Of a DNA stretch of 64,000 nucleotides, positions 27,376 through 36,638 are shown one piece after another (position 1 is the stretch's first letter; each line of letters begins with the position of its first letter). The translations under genes and the position numbers were made by a program. Location of the stretch: NCBI RefSeq assembly GCF_034059295.1, contig NZ_CP139141.1, positions 3,455,001-3,519,000 on the forward strand. The letters are read 5' to 3'. This DNA is from Pseudomonas sp. HR96. GTDB taxonomy: Bacteria > Pseudomonadota > Gammaproteobacteria > Pseudomonadales > Pseudomonadaceae. Below the pieces are notes generated by a model. The model saw only the letters and a list, made by a program, of their open reading frames with translations, did no database searches and was not told the origin of the DNA.

Positions 27376-28973
27376 GCGTCGAAAGCCCTGTTGCGCAAGT
27401 TCTGGTAGCGCTCGTAGCGCGTGTCGGTGGCCGGCAGGTTGCCTACGCTGTTCAGGCATGCCTGGCACTCCTCCAGCTTAGCTGCATCTGGCGTGGTGCC
27501 ACGGGCATGCAGCAGCGACTGCGCCAGGTTGAGGGCGATACTGATGTTTTTCGGTTGCATGGCCAGGGCCTGGCGGAACAACGCCTGGGCCTGCCCCAGG
27601 TCGCCACCCTTGTAGCTGCGCACGCCTTGCACGTTGAGGGCCATGGCGGCCTGATGGTCGGCGGCGATGTCCGGGTCGTTGGACAGGCTGACGATGCTCT
27701 GCATCACCGCCGGGTCGTCGCCGTAGATCTGCGCGCAGTTCTTGAACATGCTGGCGCTGGCCGCGTCCTGGCCCAGCTGCTGCAATTGGGTGGCGAACTT
27801 CAGGGCGATGTCGGCGCTGAAGAACTGCTCCATGTCGGCGACCTTGGCCATCGCCTCCTCGGCCAGCTTGGCGGCGGCTTCGGGGTCCGAGCGCTGCAGG
27901 CTGCTGGCTTTCATCAGGCTGGTGCGGGCCGACAGCGCCGGGTTGTCGGCGTGCTCCTTGGCCACTTCACCGAGGGTCAGGTTGAGCTCGGCGCGGCTGC
28001 GTGCATCCAGGCCGTGCTCGCCGGTCTTGTTGATCAGCGCCTGGGCGAAACCCAGGTTGGTTTCCGGGTCCTTGAAGCGCGAGTGCTTGCCCTGCGCCAC
28101 AGCCTGACGGAAGGCCCGCGAGGCGCCCTCGAAGTCTTCGTTGTCCAGCGCCAGCTTGCCCAGCAGCCCTTGCCGGCGCACGGCCAGCGGCGACAGGCGC
28201 ACGGCGTCTTCCAGCACCTTCTGCGCGCGCTTGCTGTCGCCCTGGGCGACCAGCACGTCGGCCAGGCCATCATAGAGCGCGGGCATGCTGGGGAAGGCCT
28301 TCAAGGCGGCTTCGTACACCGCCAGCGCCGGCGTGGTCTGGTTGCGCCGGGCCAGCAGGCTGCCCAGGGCGCTGTAGGCCCAGGGCGTCGGGCGGTCGGC
28401 CAGGATGCTCTTGAGCAGCGCTTCGAGCTCGTCGTCGCGCTTGAGGTCGCGCAGCGCATCGGCCTTGTAGCGCAGGCACAGGGGGGCGAAGCGCGGGTCC
28501 TGACGGGTCAGCTCGGCGCAGGCTTCGAGCACCATCGCCGGGTCGCCCTTGTCCAGCGCCTTGAGGATCGGCTTGAGCAGGGTTTTGCGCTGTACCAGCT
28601 TGTCCAGCCGCTGAGCCAGGCCGGCACGGTTGAACGGCTTGGTCAGATAGGCATCGGGCTCCCACTCCAGGGCACTCATGACCATGGCCTGGCTGTTCTC
28701 GGCGGTGACCATGATGAAGATGCATTCGTGGCTCATGAGCTTGTCGCTCATCAGGTCTTCGAGCACCTGCTGGCCGGTCTTGCGCCCGTCGCCCAGGTTG
28801 AAATCGTGCAGGATGAAGTCATAGCGGCGCAGCGCGCAGACTTTCAACGCCTCCTCGCCGGTGTCGCACATGTCGACGTTCTTGACTCCCAGTTCGCGCA
28901 GCATCGAGCGCACCGAGCTGCGAAAGTCGGAAAAATCATCGACGATCAGAAATTTTTTATCGGTGTACACCAA
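27372..28973 (-). CDS. Response regulator receiver fused to TPR repeats
   Basis: A 533-residue protein: an N-terminal receiver domain (FLIVDDFSDFRSSVRSML with acidic pocket, phospho-site aspartate in FILHDFNLGDG, and threonine and lysine in MVTAE and LTKPFN) followed by about 400 residues of tetratricopeptide repeats (AYSALGSLLARRNQTTPALA and others). There is no DNA-binding output domain, so the output is probably protein-protein contact. It is co-translated with the histidine kinase downstream. This arrangement recurs in Pseudomonas; its target is not evident. Confidence 0.9.
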   Translation of the reverse strand: MVYTDKKFLIVDDFSDFRSSVRSMLRELGVKNVDMCDTGEEALKVCALRRYDFILHDFNLGDGRKTGQQVLEDLMSDKLMSHECIFIMVTAENSQAMVMSALEWEPDAYLTKPFNRAGLAQRLDKLVQRKTLLKPILKALDKGDPAMVLEACAELTRQDPRFAPLCLRYKADALRDLKRDDELEALLKSILADRPTPWAYSALGSLLARRNQTTPALAVYEAALKAFPSMPALYDGLADVLVAQGDSKRAQKVLEDAVRLSPLAVRRQGLLGKLALDNEDFEGASRAFRQAVAQGKHSRFKDPETNLGFAQALINKTGEHGLDARSRAELNLTLGEVAKEHADNPALSARTSLMKASSLQRSDPEAAAKLAEEAMAKVADMEQFFSADIALKFATQLQQLGQDAASASMFKNCAQIYGDDPAVMQSIVSLSNDPDIAADHQAAMALNVQGVRSYKGGDLGQAQALFRQALAMQPKNISIALNLAQSLLHARGTTPDAAKLEECQACLNSVGNLPATDTRYERYQNLRNRAFDA

Positions 28974-29084
28974 GATCGGATCCTGCCGCAGGAAGAGAAG
29001 ATGAGGCCGTCGAGGCTTCGCAGTATAGGGTCTATCGGCAGGAAAGCGCTTTGCTGTAGGGGCATTGCGCCAAGGCAGGGGCGA

Positions 29085-29684
29085 TCAGGGTTTGCGCAGC
29101 AGGTAGACGCGGGCCATGGACCACAGGGCGAGCAGGTCCAGGCGCGCCTCGATCTTGAAACCGGCCTGACGGAATTGCGCCTCGGCCTCGCCGCGCAGGC
29201 GCGCGGCGGCGGCCTTGTGCGGCGGCTCGCGCCACAGCGCGACGATCAGGGTGTCGCGGCTGACCCGGTAGAACTCGCGCAGCAACGCCAGGCGCCGGGC
29301 GGGGTCTTCGAGCTGCTGCAGGCCGTCCATGCAGAAGATGCTGTCGACCGCGTTGTCCGACAGTTCGATGCGTGCCAGCTCGGTGTGCAGGGGCCGGACC
29401 CGCGCCAGCACCTCACCGCCATGGGCGCCCAACGCACGTTCCAGGGCATCGAGCGAATCGTCGGCGGCGATCACCACCCGGCTCGGCTTGCCGGCCAGCA
29501 GCGGCCAGAAACGCCCGGTGCCGCACGGCAGGTCAAGCACCAGCCCGGGGTCACCGGCCAGGGCCAGGGCCTTGCGCGCCAGCTTCAGCTCGCGCCGCGC
29601 GGCCCAGCCCGATACGGGGCTCGCCGCTGGCGGGCAAGAGGTCGAAAGGTTCAGTTGGGCAGGATTTCCCACGGCGGTCTCCAC
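29085..29684 (-). CDS. Class I SAM-dependent methyltransferase
   Basis: A 199-residue methyltransferase with motif I GLVLDLPCGTGRFWPLL, an acidic ribose contact in VIAADDS, motif III NAVDSIFCMDGLQQLEDPARRLALLREFYRVS and a short C-terminal strand region. The substrate is unknown. It is a stand-alone gene on the same strand as the two-component pair but separated by 111 bases. Confidence 0.82.
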   Translation of the reverse strand: METAVGNPAQLNLSTSCPPAASPVSGWAARRELKLARKALALAGDPGLVLDLPCGTGRFWPLLAGKPSRVVIAADDSLDALERALGAHGGEVLARVRPLHTELARIELSDNAVDSIFCMDGLQQLEDPARRLALLREFYRVSRDTLIVALWREPPHKAAAARLRGEAEAQFRQAGFKIEARLDLLALWSMARVYLLRKP

Positions 29685-29770
29685 GGATCATGGGCGCAGC
29701 CTAGCCGCCGCCGAATCAAGGAGAAGTCGTGCGAATGTGAAAAAAGTGTCGGTTTGGTTACAGACCAACG

Positions 29771-29857
29771 GCAGTGGCGCGCCTGCACGACATGACCCTG
29801 ACCGTGGGCGACGCCGCGCCGGGCTGCCGGGTGGAACTGCTCAGCCGCCCGCGCTGA
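29771..29857 (+). pseudogene. Possible C-terminal fragment of a sensor histidine kinase
   Basis: One frame reads AVARLHDMTLTVGDAAPGCR then VELLSRPR and a stop. This is the sequence that follows the G2 box at the very end of many histidine kinases (VARIAALHGA-L-L-D-PGLRV-L-P). No G-box or other kinase sequence lies upstream in any frame, so it would be a leftover of about 28 codons. The rest of the 29685-30071 gap shows nothing recognisable. Confidence 0.35.
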
Positions 29858-30071
29858 AGTGTGCCGACCAGCGGCAATCTTTCCCTCTTTCGTTCAGTCA
29901 GCAGCAAGGTGCCGGCCGGTAGCCTTGTACTCGCTGCGTATTACAAGAAGACCACGACTCGCCCGGACCTGCGGCCTTTCACCGATTTTTGACATCGCGT
30001 TGACTGGTCGTTTACTCGCCTGAGCCTAGAGTGCGGGCAGTTTTCCAGGCCATGGCCAAAAGAGGTTGCAG

Positions 30072-30758
30072 ATGTCCGATGCCGGGGTTCAGTCGCGTGG
30101 AATCGCCACGCAGTCACCACGTCGAATGGTCGGGCCGCGCCGGGTCATCCTGGCGCTGGCCATCATCTTTCTGCTGGCCCCTGCCATCGCCTGGTTCGCC
30201 CGCCCCGCCTCGGTCCTGGACCTCAGCGTCGGCAACCGCCTGGCCCGCTCGGGCCTGGCCGAAAGCTGGGCGCGGGGCGACGTCATCGTGCTGCTGCGCC
30301 ACGCCGAACGCTGCGACCGCTCCAAGCGCACCTGCCTGGGTCCGAGCAACGGCATCACCCTGCACGGCAGCGCCATCGCCACGCAACTGGGCAGCGTGTT
30401 CTCCGGCCTCGGCCTGGCCAACGCCGACGTGCTCAGCAGCACCACCCTGCGCACCCAGCAAACCGCACAGTTCGTCTTCGGCCAGCCGGCCCTGACCCAG
30501 GAATGGCTGTTCAAATGCACCGGCGACGTGCTGGGCAAGGCCATGGCGCAAAAGAACACGCAACGCAACCTGGTGCTGGTCACCCACAGCGAATGCTTCG
30601 ACCGCCTCGAACAGCAACTGGGCATCAGCGACACCACTGACAACCCCTACGCCAGCACGCTGTTCGTGCAAATCGGTGGCGAGGGCGCCAGGCCAAAAAT
30701 CCTGGGCTTCATGCATGCACGCAAGTGGCTGACACTGGCTGCGCTGGACAGGTCCTGA
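30072..30758 (+). CDS. Membrane-anchored histidine phosphatase family protein
   Basis: A 228-residue protein with an N-terminal membrane anchor (RRVILALAIIFLLAPAIAWF) and a phosphoglycerate-mutase-like phosphatase domain. The catalytic motif is VLLRHAERCDR and the second histidine is in LVLVTHSECFDRL. The domain is placed outside the cytoplasm, as in Ais/PmrG-type proteins that act on lipopolysaccharide heptose phosphate. The start at 30072 follows AGAGGT; an ATG two codons upstream is less well spaced. Confidence 0.85.
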   Translation: MSDAGVQSRGIATQSPRRMVGPRRVILALAIIFLLAPAIAWFARPASVLDLSVGNRLARSGLAESWARGDVIVLLRHAERCDRSKRTCLGPSNGITLHGSAIATQLGSVFSGLGLANADVLSSTTLRTQQTAQFVFGQPALTQEWLFKCTGDVLGKAMAQKNTQRNLVLVTHSECFDRLEQQLGISDTTDNPYASTLFVQIGGEGARPKILGFMHARKWLTLAALDRS

Positions 30759-30879
30759 GGGCAATAAGTGGTCAGAGGTGTCTCTACCAACCTAATAGCT
30801 TGTTACAGCTTCTCCGCCAGACAGGCCCGGAGGACGTGCCAATATAGCGCCCCCTTCCGGCCAGCTGGATCGCCCCGCG

Positions 30880-31416
30880 TTGACTACAGCTACAGCCCCC
30901 CTCTCATCCCCAATTCATGAGATCAAAGGCCAACGCACTTGGCTGGACTACGGTCTCCCGGACCTGCGTACCCTCCCTCGCGACATGCGTATCCTTGCGA
31001 CCAAGGAGATCATGCCCGCCGTCTCATATGAAGAAGCGATAGCCATCGTCGCACTGCACCTGGGCTTCACTGCACCCGATGTCTGCGCACTAAAGATGGG
31101 TAGCCCTATAGGTGAAGTGCTGATAGAGCGCCAGAACCTCGGCCATATCGTGGAGAAACGCCAGGACGCCCGAGAACGGTACGTGAGGATGGCAATGGAC
31201 ACGTTGACTGGACCTTTCGAGATCTGGCGCGTCGCTTTCTCGAATTGCAGCTATCGCCTGGCTTTCATAGGAACCTATGAATCACGTCGGCAGATGCTCG
31301 TCAGCGTCGCACTTGTCGACGGGCGAACGCTATGGAATTTCATGCACACCGATGCAAAATCCCTGAACAAGCATCGCCACGGAGAGCTTCTATACAAGCG
31401 TTACGAACTTTTATGA
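30880..31416 (+). CDS. Stand-alone phage-derived PBECR-type (barnase-EndoU-ColicinE5-RelE-like) domain protein
   Basis: A 178-residue protein that resembles the C-terminal part of Mu-like phage head morphogenesis (F-like) proteins. WLDYGLPDLRTLP leads to HIVEKRQDARERYVRMAMDT, PFEIWRVAF, YRLAFIGTYE and ADAKSLNKHRHGELLYKRYE. This block is the PBECR2 domain, a predicted nuclease of the BECR fold. The portal/minor-head part is absent and no other phage gene is nearby. The start is uncertain (TTG at 30880; the frame is open back to about 30800). It could be a phage relic or a captured toxin-like nuclease. Confidence 0.68.
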   Translation: MTTATAPLSSPIHEIKGQRTWLDYGLPDLRTLPRDMRILATKEIMPAVSYEEAIAIVALHLGFTAPDVCALKMGSPIGEVLIERQNLGHIVEKRQDARERYVRMAMDTLTGPFEIWRVAFSNCSYRLAFIGTYESRRQMLVSVALVDGRTLWNFMHTDAKSLNKHRHGELLYKRYELL

Positions 31417-31782
31417 TGTGCAAAGAAAAAGGGCCACTTTTTGGGATGGCCCTGAAATTGCGCTTGATATTCATATACACGCCCTCAAGCAGGGGTGTGG
31501 AGGTCTCACCCTACACCGATGTTCAGCCATCGCCGGGGTTCCTACGTCAGTCATAGCCGCTGAAGGCCACTGATTTCGCGCTCGAGACGATTATTTCTGA
31601 ACAGCAGCCTTTGGTCAATGCTTCATGAGCAGGCCATTGGCATATCCTGCGCGCCTACATTGTGACCTGCACATTATTATTGACGAACCCCCACTTGGTG
31701 TTTGACATAATAAACAGCTGTGGCAGGCTAGGCATCAGGATTCGACCAGAACCAGGCCCGTCGGCCTGCCCCAAGGTGACTT
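31417..31782 (+). other. Intergenic region before the amidotransferase gene
   Basis: This gap of 366 bases carries no convincing gene. AGGGCCA (31430-31436) and TGGCCCT (31447-31453) form a 7-bp hairpin just after the PBECR gene and could end its transcript, although no T-run follows. The last 110 bases are AT-rich with TTGAC-like motifs and probably hold the promoter of the next gene. Confidence 0.4.
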
Positions 31783-32601
31783 ATGTCCAGCAACCCTGCC
31801 AGTAGCAACGTCAATAAAAATCAACGAACACAGCCGCGCAAACCGGTGGTACTCATGTCCATGGGCACCTCGGAGCGCAAGGGCCACGCCTACCAGGTGA
31901 TGACCCACAAATACATCACTCCCCTCGTCGAACTGGCCGGCTGCGTACCGGTGCTGGTGCCCACCTGCTGCGGTATCGATGACCTGGAGCAGTACCTGGA
32001 CATGGCCGATGGCGTGTACCTGACCGGCGCCGGCAGCAATATCGATCCGGCCCTCTATAACCAGAGCAACCAGACCCCGGGCAAGGCCCAGGACCGTGAT
32101 CGCGACGATTTCGATCTGCCGTTGATTCGCGCGGCCATCGCTCGCGGGCTGCCGATTTTCGGCATCTGCCGCGGCATGCAGGAGATCAACGTCGCGTTGG
32201 GCGGCGATATCTACCAGAAGGTCTACGCCGAGCCGGGCTTCAACGATCATCGCGAGGACCCCGAGGCCTCGGTGGCCGAGCAGTACGCACCGGCCCATGG
32301 TGTCCAGGTGCTGGCCGACAGCTGGCTGCACCGCCTACTGGGCGAAGAACGCATCGAGGTCAACTCGCTGCACGGCCAGGGCCTGAAAACCCTGGGGCAG
32401 GGTTTGCAGGGTATCGCCTACGCCGACGACGGGCTGGTGGAAGCGATCCATGCACCGCAGCTGGCCTCCTTCCTGTTGGCCGTGCAGTGGCACCCTGAAT
32501 GGCAGGCCAGCGGCAATCCGGATTCAGTGAAACTGTTCGAAGCGTTCGGCCAGGCCTGCCGCGAGCGCGTAGCGGGCAAGCGCCTGGAAAACGCCGCCTG
32601 A
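31783..32601 (+). CDS. Gamma-glutamyl-gamma-aminobutyrate hydrolase family (PuuD-like) class I amidotransferase
   Basis: A 272-residue peptidase C26 protein. The nucleophilic cysteine is in FGICRGMQEINVALGG, and the catalytic His-Glu pair is in AVQWHPEWQ. GVYLTGAGSNIDPALY matches PuuD-like enzymes, which release GABA or a related acid from its gamma-glutamyl conjugate. About 20 residues of polar N-terminus precede the domain. It could supply the hydrolytic step for the gamma-glutamyl pathway at 21704-25554, but it is 6 kb away and separately transcribed. Confidence 0.9.
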   Translation: MSSNPASSNVNKNQRTQPRKPVVLMSMGTSERKGHAYQVMTHKYITPLVELAGCVPVLVPTCCGIDDLEQYLDMADGVYLTGAGSNIDPALYNQSNQTPGKAQDRDRDDFDLPLIRAAIARGLPIFGICRGMQEINVALGGDIYQKVYAEPGFNDHREDPEASVAEQYAPAHGVQVLADSWLHRLLGEERIEVNSLHGQGLKTLGQGLQGIAYADDGLVEAIHAPQLASFLLAVQWHPEWQASGNPDSVKLFEAFGQACRERVAGKRLENAA

Positions 32602-32642
32602 CGTTCCGGCTGACCCGCACCGCTCGTTGCCCCCTCAGCGTT

Positions 32643-32716
32643 CGTGGGAGGGGGCAAAGCCCCCGAGAGGCCGCCAGGCCGTCTTGATTTCACGGGCCGC
32701 GCAGGCCCTCCCGTGC
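32643..32716. repeat. Intergenic palindromic repeat, GTGGGAGGGGGCAAAGCCCC family, copy 1
   Basis: CGTGGGAGGGGGCAAAGCCC at the left and GCAGGCCCTCCCGTG at the right form a long imperfect palindrome of about 74 bases after the amidotransferase stop. A second copy lies at 48294-48372. It is a REP-like family distinct from the two REPIN arrays and probably acts as a transcript end or mRNA stabiliser. Confidence 0.65.
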
Positions 32717-32813
32717 GTCCGAAATTCCGACCGCCTACCCTCCTGCTCTGGTATAGCCCAACGCCATCATTGATAATCGGGCGCAATTCCAGCGGCACAG
32801 GTGGGCGGCGCAG

Positions 32814-33854
32814 ATGGCAGCGGTAGCAAGCAAGACCAAGGTCCGTGGCGCCTCCATGCCGCGCCGCGTCTATGCACCCCGCTGTGTCGGCCTGACCCTG
32901 GGCTTCATCGCCGTCTACTTTAACCTGCTGCCCGGCGCCAGTTATGGATCGGTGCTGGGCCTGCTGATCGGTTACTGCTTCGTCTGGCCACATCTGGCAT
33001 TCCTCGCCTCGCGCCGCAGCTGCGCCCCCATGCGCGCCGAGTACCGCAACCTGTTCATCGACGCCCTGGCCGTCGGCTTCTTCGCTGGTGCCATGGGTTG
33101 CAACCCCCTGCCTTCGGTGGCCATCGTCACCATGATCGGCATGAACAACATGGCCGCCGGCGGCTTGCGCCTGCTGTTGCAAGGCGGCGCCGTAAGCCTG
33201 TTCGGCCTCGCCATTGCCTGGCTCGGCCTGCAGCCCGGGGCGGTGGGCCAGCCCAGTGCCGGGCAGGTCAACGCCTGCCTGCCGCTGCTGGTGTTGTACC
33301 CGATGTCACTGGGCTACGTCTGCTTCATCACCACCAGCAAGCTGGCCCGGCACAAGGACCAGCTGGACATTCTCAGCCGCACCGACCACCTCACCGGCCT
33401 GACCAACCGCAAGGCCCTCAACGACCTGCTCGAAGCGCAGTTCGCCGGGGAGCCGGGCGAATGCGTGGTGGCCCTGGTCGATGTCGATCATTTCAAACAG
33501 ATTAACGACCGCCACGGTCACCTCGCCGGCGACCAGGTGCTGGCCAGGATCAGCCGGGTGATGCTCGAATGCGTGCGCGAACACGACACGGTGGCGCGCT
33601 ATGGCGGTGACGAATTCTGTGTGATCCTGCGCCAGGTAGATGAAACCCAGGCCGAGCAGATCCTCGAGCGCATGCGCTGCCTGGCGGCGCAGATGGACAC
33701 CGGCCTCGGCGTGCCCCTGCGTCCCACCCTGAGCATCGGCGCGGCGCTGCACCACCCGCGCGCGCTGAACAGCGTGATGTGGCTCAACGCCGCCGACACC
33801 GCCCTGTACCGCGCCAAGCGCGAGGGCCGCAACCGCGTCGCCTTTGCCGGCTAG
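32814..33854 (+). CDS. Diguanylate cyclase with MASE2 membrane sensor
   Basis: A 346-residue inner-membrane enzyme. The N-terminal 180 residues are hydrophobic and begin like MASE2 of AdrA-type cyclases (RRVYAPRCVGLTLGFIAVYF). The GGDEF domain (about 190-346) has LSRTDHLTGLTNRKALNDLL, the active site ARYGGDEFCVI, and an inhibitory site REHD exactly five residues before GGDEF. It should therefore make cyclic-di-GMP with product inhibition. Its TAG stop overlaps the convergent epoxide hydrolase stop within CTAG. Confidence 0.93.
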   Translation: MAAVASKTKVRGASMPRRVYAPRCVGLTLGFIAVYFNLLPGASYGSVLGLLIGYCFVWPHLAFLASRRSCAPMRAEYRNLFIDALAVGFFAGAMGCNPLPSVAIVTMIGMNNMAAGGLRLLLQGGAVSLFGLAIAWLGLQPGAVGQPSAGQVNACLPLLVLYPMSLGYVCFITTSKLARHKDQLDILSRTDHLTGLTNRKALNDLLEAQFAGEPGECVVALVDVDHFKQINDRHGHLAGDQVLARISRVMLECVREHDTVARYGGDEFCVILRQVDETQAEQILERMRCLAAQMDTGLGVPLRPTLSIGAALHHPRALNSVMWLNAADTALYRAKREGRNRVAFAG

Positions 33855-35011
33855 CGGGCGCGCAGGGGGCGAAAGAAGGCGCGGATCTCTTCGGCCAGTG
33901 CCTGGGGTTGCTCCAGCGCGGCGAAGTGGCCGCCGGCCTGCATGTCGGTCCAGCGCTGCACGTTGTACACCCGCTCCACCCACGAGCGCGGCGGCATCGG
34001 CAGCTCGGCGGGGAAACGCGCCACCCCGGTTGGCGGCAGCACGCGCTCACCGGGGTGGAAGTGCAGGGGCCGCCGACGGCTTTCCAGGTACAGGCGAAAC
34101 GACGAGCCGATGCTGCCGGTAAACCAGTACAGGCTGATGTTGGTCAGCAGCTCATCCAAGGTCACGGCGCTTTCCAATGACCCTGCGCAATCGGTCCAGG
34201 CGTGGAATTTTTCGCTGATCCAGGCCGCCAGTCCCGCAGGCGAATCGTTCAGGCCGACCGCCAGGCTCTGCGGCTTGGTGCCCTGGATCTGCCCGTAGGC
34301 GCCCTCGCGCTGTCCCCAGTCGGCCACTCGCTCGAGAAAGGCCTGCTCCTCGACACTGACCGGCGCCTGCCCGACGCCGAGGGGCGGCCGATAGGAGCCC
34401 GGAATGAAATTCAGATGCAGGCCGCTGAGCCGTTCAGGATAGCGCCAGGCCAGCCAGGTCGAGACCCCGGCGCCCCAGTCGCCGCCCTGGGCGCCGAAGC
34501 GCTCGTAGCCCAGCGCGGTCATCAATTCGGCCCACAGCCCCGCCACCTCGAACGGCCCGGTGCCGGGACGCTTGGGCGCCGAAGAAAATCCGTAGCCCGG
34601 CAGCGACGGCACCACCACGTCGAAGGCATCCTGCGGATCACCGCCATGACGGCCGGGGTCGGCCAGCAGCGGGATGATCGCCTGCATCTCGACGAAGGAG
34701 CCCGGCCAGCCATGGGTGAGGATCAACGGCAGGGGTGCCGGGCCCACGCCGCGTTGATGGACGAAGTGCAGGGTTTGATCGCCCGCTTGGGCGATGAACT
34801 GTGGCAGCGTATTGAGCTGCGCCTCCTGGGTCCGCCAGTCGAAGGAGCCCTGCCAGTAGTCCAGCAGCCGCCGCAGGAAATCGCGGTCGGTGCCCTCCTC
34901 CCAGCCCACTCCTTGGACGCCGTCCACCCGGCGGGTGCGCGCCAACCGCTGTTGCAGATCGGCCAGGGCGGCGTCCTCGATGGCAATGGCAAAAGGTCGA
35001 ATCTGCATCAT
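33851..35011 (-). CDS. Epoxide hydrolase family alpha/beta hydrolase
   Basis: A 386-residue protein with the N-terminal EHN region (FAIAIEDAALADLQQRLART ... GWEEGTDRDFLRRLLDYWQ) of microsomal-type epoxide hydrolases. The oxyanion motif is LTHGWPGSFVEM, the nucleophilic aspartate is in GAQGGDWGAGVSTWLA, and the catalytic histidine is near GGHFAALEQPQALAEEIRAFF. Such enzymes open epoxides with water. There is no signal peptide. The gene ends convergently with the cyclase gene, sharing four bases. Confidence 0.9.
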   Translation of the reverse strand: MMQIRPFAIAIEDAALADLQQRLARTRRVDGVQGVGWEEGTDRDFLRRLLDYWQGSFDWRTQEAQLNTLPQFIAQAGDQTLHFVHQRGVGPAPLPLILTHGWPGSFVEMQAIIPLLADPGRHGGDPQDAFDVVVPSLPGYGFSSAPKRPGTGPFEVAGLWAELMTALGYERFGAQGGDWGAGVSTWLAWRYPERLSGLHLNFIPGSYRPPLGVGQAPVSVEEQAFLERVADWGQREGAYGQIQGTKPQSLAVGLNDSPAGLAAWISEKFHAWTDCAGSLESAVTLDELLTNISLYWFTGSIGSSFRLYLESRRRPLHFHPGERVLPPTGVARFPAELPMPPRSWVERVYNVQRWTDMQAGGHFAALEQPQALAEEIRAFFRPLRAR

Positions 35012-35141
35012 CAGTGTCCCTCAAGCGGCTGATTGCGCGCGTGATTATCGACGCGGTCAATAGTTCCCATCGGATTTGTTCGTTTCCATTTTGCCGCGAT
35101 TCAGGCCATCATCCGCGCGCTTCGACTCCAGGACCCGAGTG

Positions 35142-35465
35142 ATGAAAACCAGTCTCATTTATCTGCTGCCCATTCTGGCAATGGCCGGTTGCGCCTCCGC
35201 ACCCAACTCCCCTTCGGTGACCCTCACCACCAGCAAGTCGCCAGGCGAGTACGCCCAATGCATCCTGCCCAAATGGCAGGCGGAACGCCCAGGCACGCAG
35301 ATGACCCAGCACCGCGAGCTGTACACCCTGACGGCGCCCAGCGGGATTGCCGCCGACCAGATCCTCGAAGTGCACAAGACCAGCACCGGCAGCCAGGTGG
35401 CCTTGTACCTACGTGGCGCCGTGTTGCGCACCCGATTGGAGAAGCACGCCCGCAGCTGCCTGTAA
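35142..35465 (+). CDS. Small lipoprotein of unknown function
   Basis: A 107-residue protein with a lipobox signal (MKTSLIYLLPILAMAGC), cysteine at residue 17. The mature part contains YAQCILPKWQAE and a C-terminal cysteine two residues from the end (HARSCL), so a disulfide is possible. I start at 35142; the upstream in-frame ATG would hide the signal. Its 3' end overlaps the convergent xylR by 57 bases. I do not recognise the family. Confidence 0.75.
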   Translation: MKTSLIYLLPILAMAGCASAPNSPSVTLTTSKSPGEYAQCILPKWQAERPGTQMTQHRELYTLTAPSGIAADQILEVHKTSTGSQVALYLRGAVLRTRLEKHARSCL

Positions 35466-36638
35466 GCCCTGCCCGGCCACCGGCGCCACGAACTCGCGCG
35501 GCGTACAACCGTACTCACGCCGGAACACGCTGTAAAGGTACTGCGCCGACTTGAAGCCGCAGGCCTGCGCCAGCTCCTGCAACGGCCGCTCGCCCGAGGC
35601 CAGCCCGGCAGCGGCGGCATTGAGTTTGAAACGCAGGATCTCGTCATGCACGCTGCGCCCCAGCTGGCGGCGAAAATGCGCCTCCAGCGATGATCGCGAT
35701 ACCCCGACATACTGCGCCACCTGCGCTGTCTTGATGCCCTGACAGGCGTACTGGCGGATGTAATGCAGCGCTCGCATGACATAGGGATGGCCCAGCGGCT
35801 GATGCAGGCTGGAGCTCTGCACGTTGATGCCGGCGGGGGCCACCAGCACGCGCTCCCCGGCCGGCGCCTTGCCATGCAGCATCTGGTGCAGCAACTGCGC
35901 CGCCAGTTGCCCCATCCGTTCGGTGCCCTGGATCACCGAGCTGAGCGGCACGCGGGTCAGGGTGCGAGTCAGCGGGTCGTTGTCGATGCCGATCAACGCC
36001 ACCTGCTCCGGCACGGCAATGCCCGCCGTCAGGCAGGCCTGGAGCAACTGCCGCGCACGGGCATCGGTCACGGCGATGATACCGATCGGTTTGGGCAGGC
36101 TTTGCAGCCAGGCGATCTGCCGCTGCACGGCGCTGTCCCAGAGCGAGGCGCTGGTACCCAGGCCGTGGTACACCAGAGCCTTGCCGCCGTCGCCAGCGAC
36201 CAACTGGCGAAACGCCGCTTCCCGCTCCTGCGCCCAGCGGTTGCTCTCGGAGGGGGGCAGGCTGAAGCAGGCAAAGCGGGTCAAGCCGGCTTCGATCAGG
36301 TGCCGGTAGGCCAGCTCGATCAGCGCGAAGTTGTCGGTGGCAACGTAAGGCACGCGCGGCGGATAGGCGCCCGCATCCTGATAGGAGCCGCCGACCGCCA
36401 CCACCGGCATGCGCATGGCCGCCAGTGCCGGCGCCATGGCCGGGTCGTCGAAGTCGGCGATGATGCCGTCACCTTGCCAGCGCTCGATACCACGCAAGCG
36501 ACAAAGAAAATCCTCTTCCAGAAACAGGTCCCAGCGCGCGCGGGTGCTGCTCAGGTAATTGCCGATGCCGGTGATGATGCCGCGGTCGTAGACCTTGCTG
36601 CCGTTGAACAGCAGAGCAATGCGATGAGGTGGGGTCAT
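35409..36638 (-). CDS. xylR: Xylose operon activator XylR
   Basis: A 409-residue XylR: an N-terminal LacI/periplasmic-binding-like sugar domain (RIALLFNGSKVYDRGIITGI, IADFDDPAMAPALAAMRMPVVAVGG, CFSLPPSESNRWA) and a C-terminal AraC HTH (QGIKTAQVAQYVGVSRSSLE, CGFKSAQYLYSVFRREYGCTPREFV). It is divergent from xylA with 159 bases between the starts and should activate the xylose genes when bound to xylose. The C-terminal 19 residues overlap the convergent lipoprotein gene. Confidence 0.93.
   Translation of the reverse strand: MTPPHRIALLFNGSKVYDRGIITGIGNYLSSTRARWDLFLEEDFLCRLRGIERWQGDGIIADFDDPAMAPALAAMRMPVVAVGGSYQDAGAYPPRVPYVATDNFALIELAYRHLIEAGLTRFACFSLPPSESNRWAQEREAAFRQLVAGDGGKALVYHGLGTSASLWDSAVQRQIAWLQSLPKPIGIIAVTDARARQLLQACLTAGIAVPEQVALIGIDNDPLTRTLTRVPLSSVIQGTERMGQLAAQLLHQMLHGKAPAGERVLVAPAGINVQSSSLHQPLGHPYVMRALHYIRQYACQGIKTAQVAQYVGVSRSSLEAHFRRQLGRSVHDEILRFKLNAAAAGLASGERPLQELAQACGFKSAQYLYSVFRREYGCTPREFVAPVAGQGLQAAAGVLLQSGAQHGAT

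Noticed and set aside
27507..29795. Plus-strand frame of 762 codons
   Set aside because: Antisense shadow of the TPR response regulator and methyltransferase genes; no recognisable domain, and high GC keeps such frames open.
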